This document shows, piece after piece, positions 11,501 to 22,589 of a stretch of DNA of 64,000 bases; position 1 is the stretch's first letter, and the number at the start of each line of letters is the position of its first letter. Source of the stretch: Warburgia ugandensis. Lineage: Eukaryota; Streptophyta; Magnoliopsida; Canellales; Canellaceae. The stretch covers positions 80,237,944 through 80,301,943 of the forward strand of contig CP141130.1 of NCBI GenBank assembly GCA_035236585.1. Direction: 5' to 3'. Under the pieces are notes generated by a model, which was given only the letters and a program-made list of their open reading frames with translations, did not search any database and was not told the DNA's origin. The translations under genes and the position numbers were made by a program.

Positions 11501-14500
11501 GGTAAGGGTATTTGTGATTAAAGAATTTCTATGACATGATGAGAGCAGCTTCAGTAGGAACCACTCACGAAGTGAATCACCTATTGGCTGACTTTTCGAA
11601 TAAGAATACTGCTGAGTGATGAGACAGGAATACTTCAAAAATTTTAGAGATATTGTGCTGAGTTTGCTCAAATTCCAGCAAAGCAAAAGTTGGGCTGACT
11701 TCTAGATCCAATATTTGAGTTTTTAAACACTTCTGCCTAGCACACTTTAGCTAGAAGGTTTATGCTTTCATTTATAGTCAGAGTTTATGCTAGGCTTTTG
11801 GCACCTACTTGTCTTCTAGTTGTATTGTTTACGTTGGTGTAGCAAAAAGTGGAAAGCGGACAAAGAGTGGCCATGTGCAAGAGTCAACCTGGCTTGCCTT
11901 CCCCTGGAATACTTGGGTAACTTAGTCCAAGTCATGTTGGTTGCAGTGAATTTGATGGTGCAAAAGTTGGAAGCATACAAGCAATTGTGCAACAGTCAAC
12001 TGGATGGCGTTATGCTTTGACTCTGTAAGTTTGGTCAATGTTGTAAATATTGCATCCTAGTGGTTTTTGTTTTCTGCCCAAATACCGGTATGATATACCA
12101 TGGTTTTTCGTGTTGGTTGATATCTTGACTGAATTGTAAAATATCACCGTATTGTAAATATCACGCTATATTTACGAAATTTTGAAAAGTTTAAAAGGTG
12201 TTTTTTCCCAAAAATGATGAGAAGCCTGAAATTAGTAAGCCATCAATGGGAGAGTTAAAATTGATATTTGTAGGGTTTTTCTACTTCAATTGCAAACCCT
12301 TTTTGTAAAGGTGGAAAATGTTTATGCAAAAAGAAAAGAAGGAAAAAGTTGATTGAAATCCTTCCATAGAAAACTCGATTCAGTCGAAGAAAAAATCATG
12401 GTATTACATTCTTCTTCTTCTTCCAAAACCCCGAAACTCTTTTCTTAATTACCAATGAACCAGATCCACTTCTTCTCTCACTTTTCATCATCTTTTTCTG
12501 AAACTTAGAAGACCTCTTCTTTGCTTTCGGTGAACCAGAACCACTTCTTCTCATCCTCTTCTTCTCTTCTTGCACCAAAAGTGAGAAATCCTCTTCTTTG
12601 TTATCGGTATACTAGACCCACTTCTTCTCTCTCTTCTTCTTCTTCCAAAACTCAGAGACTCTCTTCTTTATTGGTGAACCAACTGCACTTCTTTTCGTCT
12701 TTACTATTTTTATTTTACCTTAGCATGATGCACATACTTACCCAGAGAATCCAAGCGGGTTGGAACAAATGGAGATGTGCATCGGGGGTTTTATGTGATC
12801 GGCGGGTGCCACTTAAACTAAAGGGAAAATTCTATAGGATGGCTATAAGGCCGGCCATGCTCTATGGATCAGAGTGTTGGGCAGTTAAGGAACATCATAC
12901 TCATAGGCTGAGTGTTGCAGAAATGAGGATGTTAAGACGGATGAGTGGTAAGACAAGAAAGGATAGAATTAGAAATGAAAATATTAGAAGAAATTTAGGG
13001 ATAGCACCAATAGGTAACAAGATGAGGGAGATTAGACTTAGATGGTTTGGACATGTTCAAAGGAGGCCAACAATGGCACCAGTTAGAAGGAGTGAGGCAA
13101 TACAAGTTGAAGGTTCTAAAAGGGCAAGGGGAAGGCCCAAAAGAACGTGGATAGAAGTGGTGAGGAAAGATTTAAAAACTTTGGGACTAAATGAAGCCAT
13201 GGTATTTAATAGAGTGGAATGGAGGAATAAGATTCATGTGGCCGACCCCTAATTGGGATAAGGTCTTGATGATGATGATGATGATGAGTATGATGCACAT
13301 ACCTAAGTTTAATGAACAGAACAAATGAATGCACCCCTTTTCTTTATACCAACAGCCGCAGTTGTGAAAAAACACCCATCTTTCTTAATAGTTAATACTA
13401 AAAGTCTAACAGTCCTCTATTTTTATGCTAGCAGTCCTTGGTTTTGATATTAACAACTCTCTGCATATTATTCCTAAGAGATAAAAAAAAAAAAAACTAA
13501 TAATAAAAAATACCAAATTTTTTTAATAAAGTTTATTCCTTTCTAATTTTCTTGTTTTTAAAAATTTTAAAATTCTATACAAAAAAGTAATATTGAAGTT
13601 GAAATTGAAATTTCTAGACCTGAACCGGTACAATATTGACAACGTTGGTTTTGCTACACTGCTGAGACAGTGAGATAGGCTACGCTTGCCTTGTATGATG
13701 TTTATTGAAATTTGTTGCTTAGCTTGAATAGTTCAAATGGGTTTCTTGTCAGTGTAATGTCCACGACTACTTTAATGTCAAGTTTGAATGCGATAAACAA
13801 CCCCATCATGGACAAACAAAGATAATATTACTTATAGTGCTAGCATTTTGCATTTGCTAAATTTGGCTAATACCACTTAGAAGAGTAACCCTTCTGATAT
13901 AGTTGGTGTTGGCAATTTTGGTTGCCTTTCCATTTCATGTTTGTAATAAAAAGAGTGAATGAGAGTCTACAACCTCAGTTTGAAGCACTGAAGGAGGACT
14001 CTGTCTTCAGCTGATATTGACTTAATCTTTTTCCTCTTTTTGCTGCTGATAACACTAATAGTCATCAGGGCTGAGACCGATTTGAAGCCATAATTTTTTT
14101 TGTCTAAATCTGGATCTGAATTCAAGATTTTAGCATCAACTCCTAACCTAATTACCTTTACTAATAAGGCGTACCAGCAAAACTTTCATTTTTATCATTG
14201 TGAGATTCTTGTTATTTCTGTCTGGTCTGTGAGGTTAAAGAGTAGTGCTGTGAACCCTTTGGCGTATTTCAATCACAACGGCTACTTTTTATCGCATGCC
14301 ATTGCAACTACATTTTTTTTGTTTTGTTTGGGCTGCTGAGGATATGAAAAAATATTTGCTTTCGAACAGTTGTGGAGTTTGTCATGGGCATGCATCTTGG
14401 TTAGTATATGCATCTTTCAATAAATCTTTACATTTTTTGGTGAAACCGCTGCTATAGCTAGGAATTTAGAAGTGCTTTCTGCAAAGACTGTTAACATCTG

Positions 14501-15548
14501 GTAGAAGAAGGTATATTCTAACTTAGAACACAGTGGGGAGCCAAAGTGATGAGTGACAGCTACAATCTTCTGGTTTCAAATATTTAGGTAACAAAATGAT
14601 CATAGAGGAAACAAAACGCAGCGTCCATGATGCCTTATGTGTTGCAAGAAATCTGATCCGCAATAATTCTATTGTGTATGGTGGTGGTTCGGCTGAAATG
14701 TCTTGCTCAATTGCTGTGGAAGCAGCTGCTGATAGACACCCTGGTGTTGAGCAGGTACAAAAATTACTGTTACTTGAATATCCCTTCAATCACCAACTAA
14801 ACATCGCCTAACAGATTTGCATTCCTGTTACAGTATGCTATCAGGGCCTTTGCTGATGCTCTGGATTCTGTCCCTATTGCTCTGGCTGAAAACAGTGGTC
14901 TGCAGCCGATTGACACGCTTACTGCAGTCAAAGCTCAGCAAATCAAGGTATACTTGTTAGACTTCTAATCTATGTTATTAATACATTTCAAAAATATTGT
15001 GAGGCAGGATATACAAGGTTTATGCGCCATTTGCATTGAAAGGAACTCAAAGGCATTCCTTCCATAAAATTGCTGGGACTGCTTCTAAGCATTGGCTGAT
15101 GCATGCAGGAGCATAGTTACAAGTCCACGACTACCCAAATTAACCTTTTTGAACAAGTCTGGATTTTTGGAATGCCCCATTAAAATTTTTTGAACTCCAA
15201 ATAATTGCATGATTCTCATGTTTCCCTCAAAATCTGCAAATATTATTCATAAATCTAGTTACAAAACCAGATTAGTCAAAATACACCTAACCTGCTCTTT
15301 GCCAATATGTTCTCTAAATATTTCCAAAATTTTTAGGCATTTGCCTTGCTCCAATCCAAACTTTGTAATGTGTGCAGGAAAACAATCCATATTGTGGGAT
15401 TGATTGCAATGATGTGGGGACCAATGACATGCGGGAGCAAAATGTCTTTGAAACCTTGATCGGAAAGCAGCAGCAGATCTTGCTAGCAACACAGGTTGTC
15501 AAGATGATCTTGAAAATTGATGATGTAATCAGCTCTTCTGATTATTGA
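2573..15548 (+). CDS. CCT5: T-complex protein 1 subunit epsilon (CCT5), nine exons, complete
   Basis: Epsilon subunit of the cytosolic TRiC/CCT group II chaperonin, which folds actin, tubulin and other clients using ATP. Exons: 2573-2771, 3769-4087, 5537-5885, 6287-6419, 6518-6570, 7102-7204, 14588-14754, 14834-14947 and 15378-15548. They total 1608 nt, 535 residues plus TGA, and every junction keeps frame. Family marks seen: LGPKGMDKM (about 48-56), TNDGATIL (67-74), the phosphate-binding GDGTTG (99-104), HDAL with the Asp (about 400) that aligns with the hydrolysis Asp of group II chaperonins, and YGGGSAE (416-422). The subunit identity rests on the near-verbatim plant epsilon N terminus ([11 protein letters not shown]) and on resemblance along the whole length, which equals the usual plant 535 residues. 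The ATG at 2573 is the first in frame and gives that N terminus. Oddities are the GC-AG fifth intron and a 7.4-kb sixth intron. No lesion was seen, so the gene looks functional. Confidence 0.97.
6571..7101 (+). other. CCT5 intron 5, GC-AG type
   Basis: The exon ends ...GGGGAAG and the intron starts GCATGT; the acceptor is TATTTAG before GCTGGG. Frame and protein homology need AAG joined to GCT, and no nearby GT donor gives that join. AAG|GCATGT is the strong-consensus form typical of real GC donors. Confidence 0.85.
7298..7820 (-). mobile_element. RTE-type LINE 3' fragment (copy A)
   Basis: On the minus strand this reads the C-terminal part of an RTE reverse-transcriptase ORF, with blocks such as [17 protein letters not shown]. 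It ends at the (ATC)n run at 7301, which is the element's (GAT)n tail. Its 5' break, near TTCCAATC at about 7815, lies in the same segment where copy B begins. Several stops show it is dead. Confidence 0.85.
9311..9528. repeat. Target-site duplication of the SINE at 9327-9512
   Basis: ACCTGAATGTTTGATA at 9311-9326 and ACCCGAATGTTTGATG at 9513-9528 flank the SINE (14 of 16 identical). Confidence 0.9.
9327..9512 (+). mobile_element. Au-type SINE, full length, in CCT5 intron 6
   Basis: A tRNA-derived SINE. The box A-like segment (TTGGCGCAATAG) and box B-like segment (CGGGTTCAAGG) of an RNA polymerase III promoter are followed by the family body (CAGCCTCTTG, GGCCCTTGTGGTC, CCCGGACCCTGCATAGG) and a T-rich end. 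It is bounded by a 16-bp target-site duplication. This copy is a good reference for the others in the window. Confidence 0.92.
12405..12710. repeat. CTT-rich minisatellite, ~75-bp unit, four copies
   Basis: The anchor GAACCAGANCCACTTCTTCT recurs, with variation, at 12457, 12532, 12608 and 12676, that is 75, 76 and 68 bp apart. The units are rich in CTTCTT. It lies just before LINE copy B in CCT5 intron 6. Confidence 0.75.
12735..13290 (+). mobile_element. RTE-type LINE 3' fragment (copy B)
   Basis: Carries about 170 codons of the C-terminal part of an RTE ORF without a stop, including [20 protein letters not shown] and [10 protein letters not shown]. It stops at 13252 and ends in a (GAT)n tail at about 13268-13287. 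The intact frame suggests a younger insertion than copy A. It lacks the endonuclease and the catalytic reverse-transcriptase core, so it cannot move by itself. Confidence 0.9.
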
Positions 15549-16230
15549 TCTGCCTAGGTAACGGCTTTGGTCTCAAGATTGTGTTTTAGAAGCAATCGGT
15601 AGTTGTGTTCATACAGCTTCATTCATGTTGGATGAGGAAACGTTTTTGCTTGTTGCTTTGTGGACGGGTAAATTCGGTAAACGTAATTTTGTAGTGGCAA
15701 TTGTATCCAGTTATGAACAGAAGCTCGCCCCGTGGCTTCTTCCATACAGCATACACCTTTTTTACGAGTGTTATATTACGTCCTGGTTCTATAAAATGAA
15801 TGTATGATTTTATTAGTAGGTTGTTTGGTAGTTTTTGCAGAGTTGTCTTACTGGAGATGATCACATATTTGCTTAGTTTACAAGCTATTTTGATCCGTAT
15901 GACAGGTATTATGCCTTTTTTGCTTTGATATTCACTTTTTAGAAAATACTATTAACAGGTGACGGAATGCAGCCATTTTTGAGAAAAATGGTGCTACGTT
16001 TTCCTTTTCATATTCCATCTCCTGTTTGGAGCTTCCACAAGCAACTGTGCATATGAAACCCCAGGATCTACTTGCAGTGGGGTTCTCTCGTTCCGTTCCA
16101 GAAGTTCTACCCAATTGGCTGATTCTGAAGTTGTAGATATAATGTGAGGATATAAACAATGCCAGTGCGATAGACTGCGGGTTGGATGCTGGCATTTCCA
16201 CTTTCACCTTTTCGCTTACCTTAAGCCAGA
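15549..16230 (+). other. CCT5 3' UTR and downstream flank
   Basis: Follows the CCT5 stop codon. A TATAAAATGAATG segment near 15790 could serve as a polyadenylation region. No further gene is seen before the SINE at 16231. Confidence 0.4.
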
Positions 16231-16372
16231 AAAAGAGCAGCCCCGGTGCACGTCCCGCCTATGCGGGGTCTGGGGAAGGAGTGGGCCGCTGACCTTGTAA
16301 AGATGCACGAGGTGATTTTTCACGCCTTAGACCTGTGACTTCGAGGTCACATAAAGATAACTTCATCGGTGT
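16231..16372 (-). mobile_element. Au-type SINE, degenerate
   Basis: The plus strand shows the reversed family signature: GCAGCCCCGGTGCACG, then CCTATGCGGGGTCTGGGGAA, then a TGTGACTTCGAGGTCACA block. The distal tRNA-like head is badly eroded. No clear target-site duplication. Confidence 0.75.
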
Positions 16373-18068
16373 GTCAGGGCTCTCACTTAAGGCTTAACTG
16401 GTTAAGAGACTAGTCTATATGCGATGATCCCAAATAAAATAGGTGGAGAAACAAGAGAAACTGTGAGCAAAACACTAATCCTATTTTATAAGAATATAAT
16501 GTAGGTTAATATTGTATATGTAGAAAGAATGAACTACTCTGAAGGATAAATTAGGAAAGAAATAGGTGAGTAATTGGCACTGGCCTTCATGCATTCTTAG
16601 AAACGGAGTTGGAGCATTCTGACCAATGGTTCTTTCCAATGGACGATGGATGGACAGGTGTTAAATATGAATATTTGGCTTTTCTGTTAGTGATAATCGA
16701 GGGCTTTTCAGTCCATTTGTGAATGATCAGCTGGACAATAGGATAATGATTCTGATGAAAATTTGGGTGAGAAAAATGCCTTCTATAAGTCCACTTGCTT
16801 TGGTTTTCTGTACTTTCTTCAGTTCTTCTGTTCCGCAGTGACGTATAATTCATCTTCTCCATCTTTAACCTTACATATTATTGGTTCTATGTAATAACCA
16901 CAAGGAGTATTGTTCTCTCCTTGGCAATAAAACTCAACTTTTCCCAAAAAAAAAGGTCATTAGCTTAATGTACAATAGATTTTGAGGAATGCTCCAGTGG
17001 CACTCAACCTCACAGGAAACTATCACGAGACACCCCAGTACTAAGTATGGGGCCACCTATGGTTCAGCCATCCCGTTCATCTGACTTACTGGACGTTCGA
17101 AGTCTTGTAGCCCAAAATTATTCTGCTGGGACAATTCTAGCATCCAAGAAAGCGTTTTTTTTTTCTTTCTGTTGGTTATTTTGGTCCTTTGCTTTTATAG
17201 AGCTTCTTATTCTCTATATCCAATGATCAAAGACGGATTTTTCCGGATGCTCGAATTATCCAATGGCTGTGACCTTTAGGCCAGTAGAAGTTCAAAGTTG
17301 GATAAGTCATATGAAAGGGCGGGATCAACCACAGGGGGCTCCATTAAATAGAAGTGGGTGCCTCGAAAGCTCCAGGTTCAAAGAGGATTTGTCTTCCAAA
17401 GCGAACTAGGGAACAGCTTCCATACAACATTAATTTAGTGCCTGGGTTCACAGAGACATGAACTTATATTATAAATTCCGGTTTGACATGAACGGTCCAG
17501 ATCATCAGACAATTCCTGCCACCTGTAACGTGGTTAGCTACCATAACTTTCATGTCCAGTCCTCCACTAACTCTCCTCCTTTATAGCTGCTCATTTATAG
17601 CTGGGGCGGCACAAATACAAGTAGGGGGTCAGTCTTTTCAATGATAAAAAATGAGCCATGCAACACAGTTCAACTACATTGGATGTCTCCACCAAATTCC
17701 CAATTAATGCCCTTCAATAAAAGGTTAGACAATGAAGAAGCCGACATCACATCTATTGGATAATTCCAATATCAAAAAATGCTGGCCGTTTGATACTTGC
17801 TTATACAAAGTCCCATATACATCCGACGCTTGAGAAAAGCTGGATCAACTACACATGGGATCATAGTTTAAGAACTCGAGAACTCGACTTCACTCAAAAG
17901 GCAGACCCGTCAAGTTAACTCGACCTGCAGGTAAATTGAAAATACTGGAGTGAGATATTTGAAAAGAAAAATGTTTATAATTATATATGTAATTTTCCGA
18001 CTTTATATGTAGAATTAGTCTTTAGGCTACAGTTGGTTAATGTAGAATTATTACCATTCATTTGAAAG
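16373..18068. other. Intergenic DNA, no gene seen
   Basis: No coding region recognised. Short stretches resemble eroded tRNA-like or TE sequence, for example AGGTTCAAAGAGG near 17370, but none can be assigned. Confidence 0.4.
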
Positions 18069-18284
18069 ATCCAAATTAAAAGCTTAAAAGGGCAGTCCTT
18101 GTGAACTAAGCTCCCACGTATGCGGGGTCCGTGGAAGGATGGACGATAAAGGTCAATAGCATGTAGTCTTGCCTTACATTTTGCAAGAGTCAGTTTTCAT
18201 GCCTTGAACCCGTGACCTCAAGGTAAAACGACAACAATTTTACCATTGCTCCAAGTCTCCTCTTCTATCCAAATTAAAGGCTTA
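18069..18284. repeat. Target-site duplication of the SINE at 18087-18266
   Basis: ATCCAAATTAAAAGCTTA at 18069-18086 and ATCCAAATTAAAGGCTTA at 18267-18284; 17 of 18 bases match. Confidence 0.9.
18087..18266 (-). mobile_element. Au-type SINE, full length
   Basis: Reversed family signature from AAAGGGCAGTCC through TATGCGGGGTCC and CCCGTGACCTCAAGG to CTCCTCTTCT. Its 18-bp target-site duplication has one mismatch. Confidence 0.9.
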
Positions 18285-18326
18285 GAACTGTTAAATGGTT
18301 GGTGTACCACTCATTCATGACAACAT

Positions 18327-18796
18327 TAGGGATGACAAAATTTGACACAACACGATAACACAACTCGAACTCGATATGGATTTAGCAGGTTAGGGTCGAG
18401 TCCTATTGTGTTTGTGTCATTTTTGGGTCAAAATGATACCCCAAAAATCGTGTCGTGTTAGGGTTAATTAATGTTGACTCATCAAAGCTACATGCTGTTA
18501 ACCAATCGGATTGAAAATACAGGACATTTCATCAGAAACCGTCCTATATTATTATAGTAATATAGTACGGTTCTTCAGAAACCATTCTATATTAGTTATT
18601 TTACATTTATTTAATTATGTTACACGAGTCGTGTCATGTCAATTTGTTTAATAATTGTGTTGTGTTCAAGTCACGTGTTCTTGACACGATTATTAAGCGA
18701 GTTGTGTTCGTGTCGATCCATATATTATAATGGGTTAGTCTCGACACAACACAACACGACACGAACATGACTCACCAACCTGAATTGCCATGCCTA
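18327..18796. mobile_element. GTGTCGTG-rich terminal-inverted-repeat element, copy 1
   Basis: About 470 bp. Ends TAGGGATGACAA and TTGCCATGCCTA are inverted repeats (10 of 12). Interior arms are rich in ACACGACACG and GTGTTCGTGTC, so the element can fold back. The flanking octamers (GACAACAT and CGCAGCAT) match at five of eight positions. The end sequence resembles hAT-type MITEs, but the superfamily is an inference. Copy 2 is at 38900-39433 in the same orientation. Confidence 0.65.
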
Positions 18797-18804
18797 CGCA
18801 GCAT

Positions 18805-19227
18805 AGCCAACTCGAGATCTCAAGCAAATTGAGAACTAGTAACTAGAAGATTCCAGTGAGTCCGAGGTTTCACAAGTAGCCTATTATTGATTGATTTTGG
18901 TGCCAACAAGGGTGGCCAACTTGTCAGGTCTTTGTTCTGAGCCACAAACAAACTGCCACAATAAGGTGCTTTATTATACAACGGCTATACTTTCTCAATA
19001 TATATGTACTTTGTACAATATTCTTGTACGTACTTGGCCTAGCAAATGAATGGAGTGCAAATCTATTTCTGTGGTTCCCCTCTACTCAGCAGAAATTCAA
19101 GATGGACATCATTTAATGGAGGCTACTTCTTCAGTTGTTTCTTCTCTCATTCCGCAGACACTGTCCGTGGCTATTATGTGGCCTCCATTGCAAACAAAAA
19201 CATGCAAAACCAAGTACTTATCTAAAA
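18805..19227. other. Intergenic DNA, no gene seen
   Basis: No recognisable coding sequence or repeat boundary. Confidence 0.4.
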
Positions 19228-19362
19228 CAGTAGCCCCGTGCATAAAGTTTTTGCATTTGCAGGGGTCCGGGAAAGAGGCGTCTTATCTTCTCTTTTGTAA
19301 GAGGCTGTTTTTATGCCGCGAAATCATAACTTCAATGTCACATTACGACAATTCCATTGTCG
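19228..19362 (-). mobile_element. Au-type SINE remnant
   Basis: Degenerate reversed copy: TAGCCCCGTGCATAAAG, then GGGGTCCGGGAAAGAGG, GTAAGAGGCTGTTTTTATGC and a diverged box B region. No clean ends. Confidence 0.6.
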
Positions 19363-19797
19363 CATTCAAGTTCCGTTTCAAGGAAGGACAACGTACCATG
19401 ATACTTTCTGTTTCGTAGCCCTGCTTTAGTCTCTGGTTTGATGGTTGTATGCTGTGACTCCCCTTCAAAACCAAGTACTTAAACTGCTGAACCTCTATTT
19501 TGATCCGGTTCTAGGTGTAAAAGCAAAGAAGATCATATACTGTGGACATGCATGACAGTGGGATGGGCCAAGTTCTCATGCATGCACATGGCCTAGTCAT
19601 CTTCTTCAATGTGGATACATCCATCTGTCTTAGTCTCGTATCTGCTTCGAGGAGGTGCGAACCAACCCTTGTGCACATGGTGGGACATGGCATACATCAA
19701 CTCTGTCGCAGACGCTTCTGCATTTGTTCTTGCTTGCGTGTTATTAAGACGGGAATTATTTCTGTTTATTGGTAATACACTGGATATCTGTGTATCA

Positions 19798-19898
19798 GAG
19801 GCTTTTGAGGTCACTGTTCAAGGTAAGACTGCATGGTCCCTGTGGTCCGCCTCTTTCCTAAATTACGCATAGGTGGGAGAGCTGCCCTTTTTGGGGTT
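19798..19898 (+). mobile_element. Au-type SINE fragment (3' half)
   Basis: Starts near TTTTGAGGTCACTGTTCAAGG and keeps the CCTGTGGTCCGCCTCTTTCC and GCATAGGTGGGAG blocks and a GCTGCCCTTTTT end. The head is missing or eroded. Confidence 0.6.
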
Positions 19899-20355
19899 TT
19901 TCTCTCCAATCTTAGGTTCGGATTAAGGGAGGTGATATGATTGATGCCCATATGTTCAAGGAAGAGCTGGTGGAGCCCAGTTTGTCTTGTGATCAAAACC
20001 GTTGAACATGTCAGTCTTGCTATGAATGGAAAACCCATCTGGTTCAAGCCTTTGATTGATGAATGCAAATGAAGAAAATTTCTTCGATATTTCTGAAGTA
20101 TCTTTTCTCTTTTTGGTACACGCAAAGAATTACAAAGCAAATTACTCTCACACTCTTTCACTCACATGTTAATTACTATCATGAATAAAATCTCCAATTA
20201 AAGGGCAAAGTCTCGACTCAAATCTACAACTAAATTTATTTAACCAACGGCACCAGACATTTGTTAATATCAAACTTAAAATAAATAAAAAAAAGAAATA
20301 CACTTGACATTTATTGGCTGTAAACCTTTTACTTAAGGTCCAAAAACTAGACAGT

Positions 20356-20512
20356 AAAAGTTGTCGTCATGTGACCTTAAGGTTACGGGTTCAAGGCGTG
20401 GAATCAGCCTCTTGCAAAAATGTAAGGTAAGACTGCCTACTTTAGGTCATTGTGGGCCACCCATTCCCCGGACCCTGCACAGGCAGGAGCTTCGTGCACT
20501 AGGGCTGACCTT
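20356..20512 (+). mobile_element. Au-type SINE, 5'-truncated, with target-site duplication
   Basis: The copy begins inside the head at TAAAAGTTGTCGTC and then follows the family to GGGCTGACCTTT. AAACTAGACAGT is present at both 20344-20355 and 20513-20524. A truncated copy with a matching duplication implies it was short when it inserted. Confidence 0.85.
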
Positions 20513-20802
20513 TAAACTAGACAGTTTATGTTCTTAGACCGAATGAGTTTGGTGAATTGGTAATCATTTTAGGTTATCAGTGATTAATGATTCAGATCAC
20601 TAAATAAATGGGCCCCAATTCAATTTATGACCACCTAGTGGTCTTTTCTGTTTAGTAGATATTGTTAAGAAACTTTTCTCAAAATAGCCCAAAAAATACT
20701 AAAACAAGAACTAAATTGGGAGATGCTTCTCATCCCTATTGGAAATAGAAAGTGCTTCTTTTTGCACTCCATAAATATGGAAGAATACGTTGCCAAAAGT
20801 AG

Positions 20803-20983
20803 AAGGGGAGCCTTGGCGTAACAGTAAAAGTTGCCATCATGTTACCTTGAGGTCACGGGTTCAAGACGTGAAATCAGCCTCTTGCAAAAATGCAAGATAA
20901 GGCTGCCTACTTTAAGCTATTGTGGCCCGCCCCTTCCCCAAACCCTGCATAGGTGAGAGTTTTGTGCACTGGGGCTGCTCTTT
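20803..20983 (+). mobile_element. Au-type SINE, full length
   Basis: Full signature from AAGGGGAGCCTTGGCG to GGGGCTGCTCTTT. Target-site duplication ACGTTGCCAAAAGTAG at 20787-20802 and ACATTGCCAAAAGCAG at 20984-20999 (14 of 16). Confidence 0.92.
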
Positions 20984-21171
20984 ACATTGCCAAAAGCAGC
21001 CTAAGAAGGCAATTAACAAGAATGAGAACTGAGACAAAGTTGTTTGAAATAAAAACACATTAAAACTCTTGGTTTCTATACTTTTAGGAAGTGGTATAAG
21101 CATCTTTATTCTTTTATTTTTATTTTTTGTAAGCCCAGAATTCAAAGTAAATTACTCACACACACAATAAA

Positions 21172-21353
21172 AAAGGGCACTCCCGGTGCACGAAGTTCCC
21201 ACCTATGCGGGGTCTAGGGAAAGGGCGGATTACAAGGGCCTAAAGTACACAGCCTTACCTTGCATTTTGTAAGAGGCTGTTTCCACGCCTTGAACCCTTG
21301 ACCTCAAGGTCACACGACGCCAACTTTTACCGTTGCACCAAAGCTCCCCTTCT
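21172..21353 (-). mobile_element. Au-type SINE, full length
   Basis: Reversed signature from AAAGGGCACTCCCGGTGCAC through TATGCGGGGTCTAGGG and GACCTCAAGGTCACACGACG to AAAGCTCCCCTTCT. No target-site duplication was recognised. Confidence 0.9.
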
Positions 21354-21954
21354 AATCTGACATGTATTGCTGTTGCAAAATATAGTGACGGCACATGAGC
21401 AAGCAATGAACTGTTTGCTGTTGAACCAATAGCAGAGAGCAATTAGTGGCTCTAAGAATTTTGCAAATTTGCTTAATCCAAGTAGACCAAAACACCACCA
21501 CAAAATAGAAAGCCTTCTCTCATTGGCACACATATCAGAACTCCAGTAAAGCTACAAGCTTTGCAAGAACCTGGGGGATGAAAAGAACCTAGCCTAGTGA
21601 AAGGTGCCTCATTCCCCAGTTAAGTTGCAGGTTCAAGTCTGCTCACCAAATTTCAAAAGAACCCACGCCCCACACATCTGAATGCATTGATTTCTCCTGG
21701 TTTGGCTAATTTCCTTACGCCAACGTCATGAACAAGTGCTGTAGGGTGGCACTGAATGTGTACTCTACTGGGGTAGTTTCGGGGACTTTCGCAGTTAGTT
21801 TTGATTGAGGAGGAATGTTGCTGTCGAACAGGATAACCCACCAACCGATGTGCAACTGTCCACTTTAGTTTGGTTGGCCTCACAGACCACTGATCCACAG
21901 CAGTAACATCCAACAAAATGAGTTTTAATTCCTTGAATATAAACCGTTTGCTTA

Positions 21955-22110
21955 TGCATATGTAGGGTTTTGGGAAGGGGCGGACGACAAGGGTCAATTA
22001 GTATGCAGCCTTATCTTGCATTTTGTAAGAGGCTGTTTTCACGCCTTGAACCCCTGACCTTAAGGTCACATGATAACAACTCTACTATTGCGCCAAGGCT
22101 CTCCTTCTAG
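21955..22110 (-). mobile_element. Au-type SINE, missing its 3' end
   Basis: Reversed copy keeping GGGAAGGGGCGGACGACAAG, GTAAGAGGCTGTTTTCACGC, the box B region and GCGCCAAGGCTCTCC. The element's own 3' terminal part is lost or eroded on the left side. Confidence 0.85.
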
Positions 22111-22589
22111 TATCTAGCAATATCAAAACACCATTTATTGGATACCAGTGGTGCTGTTTTTGCATGGATTTTGCACCAGTCGATATCCAAAGATAAGTTT
22201 GTTAGAAGTTCTACAGAGAGTTGCTTGTTTAGAAATTTCCTCTCCTACTAAGAACTCTGAGCCTATTACTACAACATTCGCTCCTTCCACCTTGAAATTT
22301 TTGGTGGTGATAACATTAGGACATAATAGACCACCACAAATTTGGATTTCGTAGGACCACATTGAAATTTATAATCCTCATTTTCGGAATTTCGCTGTAG
22401 TCAATATAATTCTTTCACTTTGAAATATAGTGTAATAGAAACTTGATAACATAAAAGACCACTGAAGTTTGTTGGATTATAATCAGTTACAATCAGCACT
22501 TCGGCAAGTTGCACCTTCTCTAGAATTTTGAGGGTCCAGTCATGAAAACACAAACCGGGTTCAGGAAGAAGAGTTAGAAGAACATGCTC
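22111..22589. other. Intergenic DNA, no gene seen
   Basis: No coding region recognised; AT-rich sequence between a SINE and a possible Gag remnant. Confidence 0.4.

Larger units (their letters stand above)
7205..14587 (+). other. CCT5 intron 6, 7.4 kb, filled with repeats
   Basis: Starts GTATGT and ends TATTTAG. It is larger than the other seven introns together (79 to 1449 bp each, about 4 kb in all). It contains an antisense RTE LINE fragment, a full Au-type SINE, a CTT-rich minisatellite and a sense RTE LINE fragment. Between these (7821-9310, 9529-12400 and 13291-14580) I see AT-rich sequence without recognised features. A 144-codon frame near 10009-10443 has no coding character. Confidence 0.9.

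Noticed and set aside
12521..12735. Start of the 243-codon frame that runs into LINE copy B
   Set aside because: The first 70 or so codons are CTT-minisatellite translation joined by chance to the LINE frame.
21590..21660. tRNA-like GCAGGTTCAAGTCTGC segment
   Set aside because: Box B-like only, without a fold or a SINE body. Possibly a relic of another SINE family, but not supportable.
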